A stretch of 6,805 nt of DNA, taken from the NCBI GenBank assembly GCA_910586435.1, contig CAJUGT010000177.1, forward strand, positions 1 to 6,805. The letters run 5' to 3'. Positions 6,702-6,805 of this stretch are shown piece after piece. The notes below the pieces were generated by a model, which saw nothing but the letters and a program-made list of their open reading frames with translations, did no database searches and had not been told where the DNA came from. The translations under genes and the position numbers were made by a program. Positions within the stretch are counted from its first letter, which is position 1. Each line of letters begins with the position of its first letter. The stretch comes from an uncultured Acetatifactor sp. Its GTDB lineage: Bacteria; Bacillota; Clostridia; Lachnospirales; Lachnospiraceae.

Positions 6702-6805
6702 TCCAGCTAAGAAATGTCAAGAGGAAATGTAAAAACAGTCTCGGAACGGGGGCGCAATGTGTCTTTCAGACACAGAGAAGGGTTTTCAGACGCAAAAGCG
6801 GCTGA
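6702..6805 (+). other. Downstream region with a small hairpin; no convincing gene
   Basis: These 104 bases follow the helicase stop. TGTGTC (6758-6763) and GACACA (6769-6774) form a six-base-pair stem with a TTTCA loop, without a T tract, so it is at best a weak terminator. An ATG at 6714 opens a frame of 30 codons that reaches the window end (starting MSRGNVKTVSERG), but it lacks a ribosome binding site and I do not recognise the peptide. It could be the beginning of a gene continuing outside. Confidence 0.3.

Noticed and set aside
6714..6805. Partial gene starting at ATG 6714
   Set aside because: Open to the window end but only 30 codons, no ribosome binding site and no recognisable similarity; left as undecided non-coding sequence.

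Overview
The window looks like a piece of a low-to-medium GC Firmicutes chromosome, most likely a gut Clostridium or Lachnospiraceae relative. I infer this from protein style only: a DUF4368-type large serine recombinase, an XRE regulator with a TPR-like C-terminus, two half-size ABC exporters and a bacterial SUV3-like helicase. All real genes read left to right on the + strand. I see no rRNA, tRNA or CRISPR array.

Layout. (1) 1-372 is the 3' end of a large serine recombinase gene that enters from outside the window. It is followed by a strong 16-bp hairpin (382-417), and together they look like the right end of an integrated mobile element. (2) From about 440 to 1128 lies an XRE/HTH regulator that has lost its first two-thirds of the DNA-binding domain. 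The coding similarity begins inside the conserved Trp codon of the usual 'SKWETG' motif, so the element seems to have landed in this gene. (3) 1168-1370 is a tandem array of six purine-rich units of 32 or 36 bp. The last unit contains the Shine-Dalgarno sequence and the ATG of the next gene. (4) 1365-2924 and 2992-4647 are two ABC exporter half-transporters, each with a membrane domain and a complete ATPase domain, probably forming a heterodimer. (5) After a 95-bp gap with a promoter-like TATAAT, 4743-6701 encodes a SUV3-family RNA helicase with a TTG start and a C-terminal four-cysteine zinc-ribbon-like tail. (6) The last 104 bases hold no clear gene.

How they fit together. The regulator and the two exporters probably formed one locus: an XRE repressor or activator next to the exporter pair it controls. 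With the regulator split by the element, exporter expression now depends on whatever promoter remains and on the repeat array in the 5' leader. The helicase appears to be an independent transcription unit with a housekeeping-type RNA role. No biosynthetic enzyme or precursor peptide is visible, so the exported substrate is unknown. The most unusual part of the window is the repeat array, which carries repeated copies of a ribosome-binding-site-like sequence and mixes unit lengths that do and do not keep reading frame.
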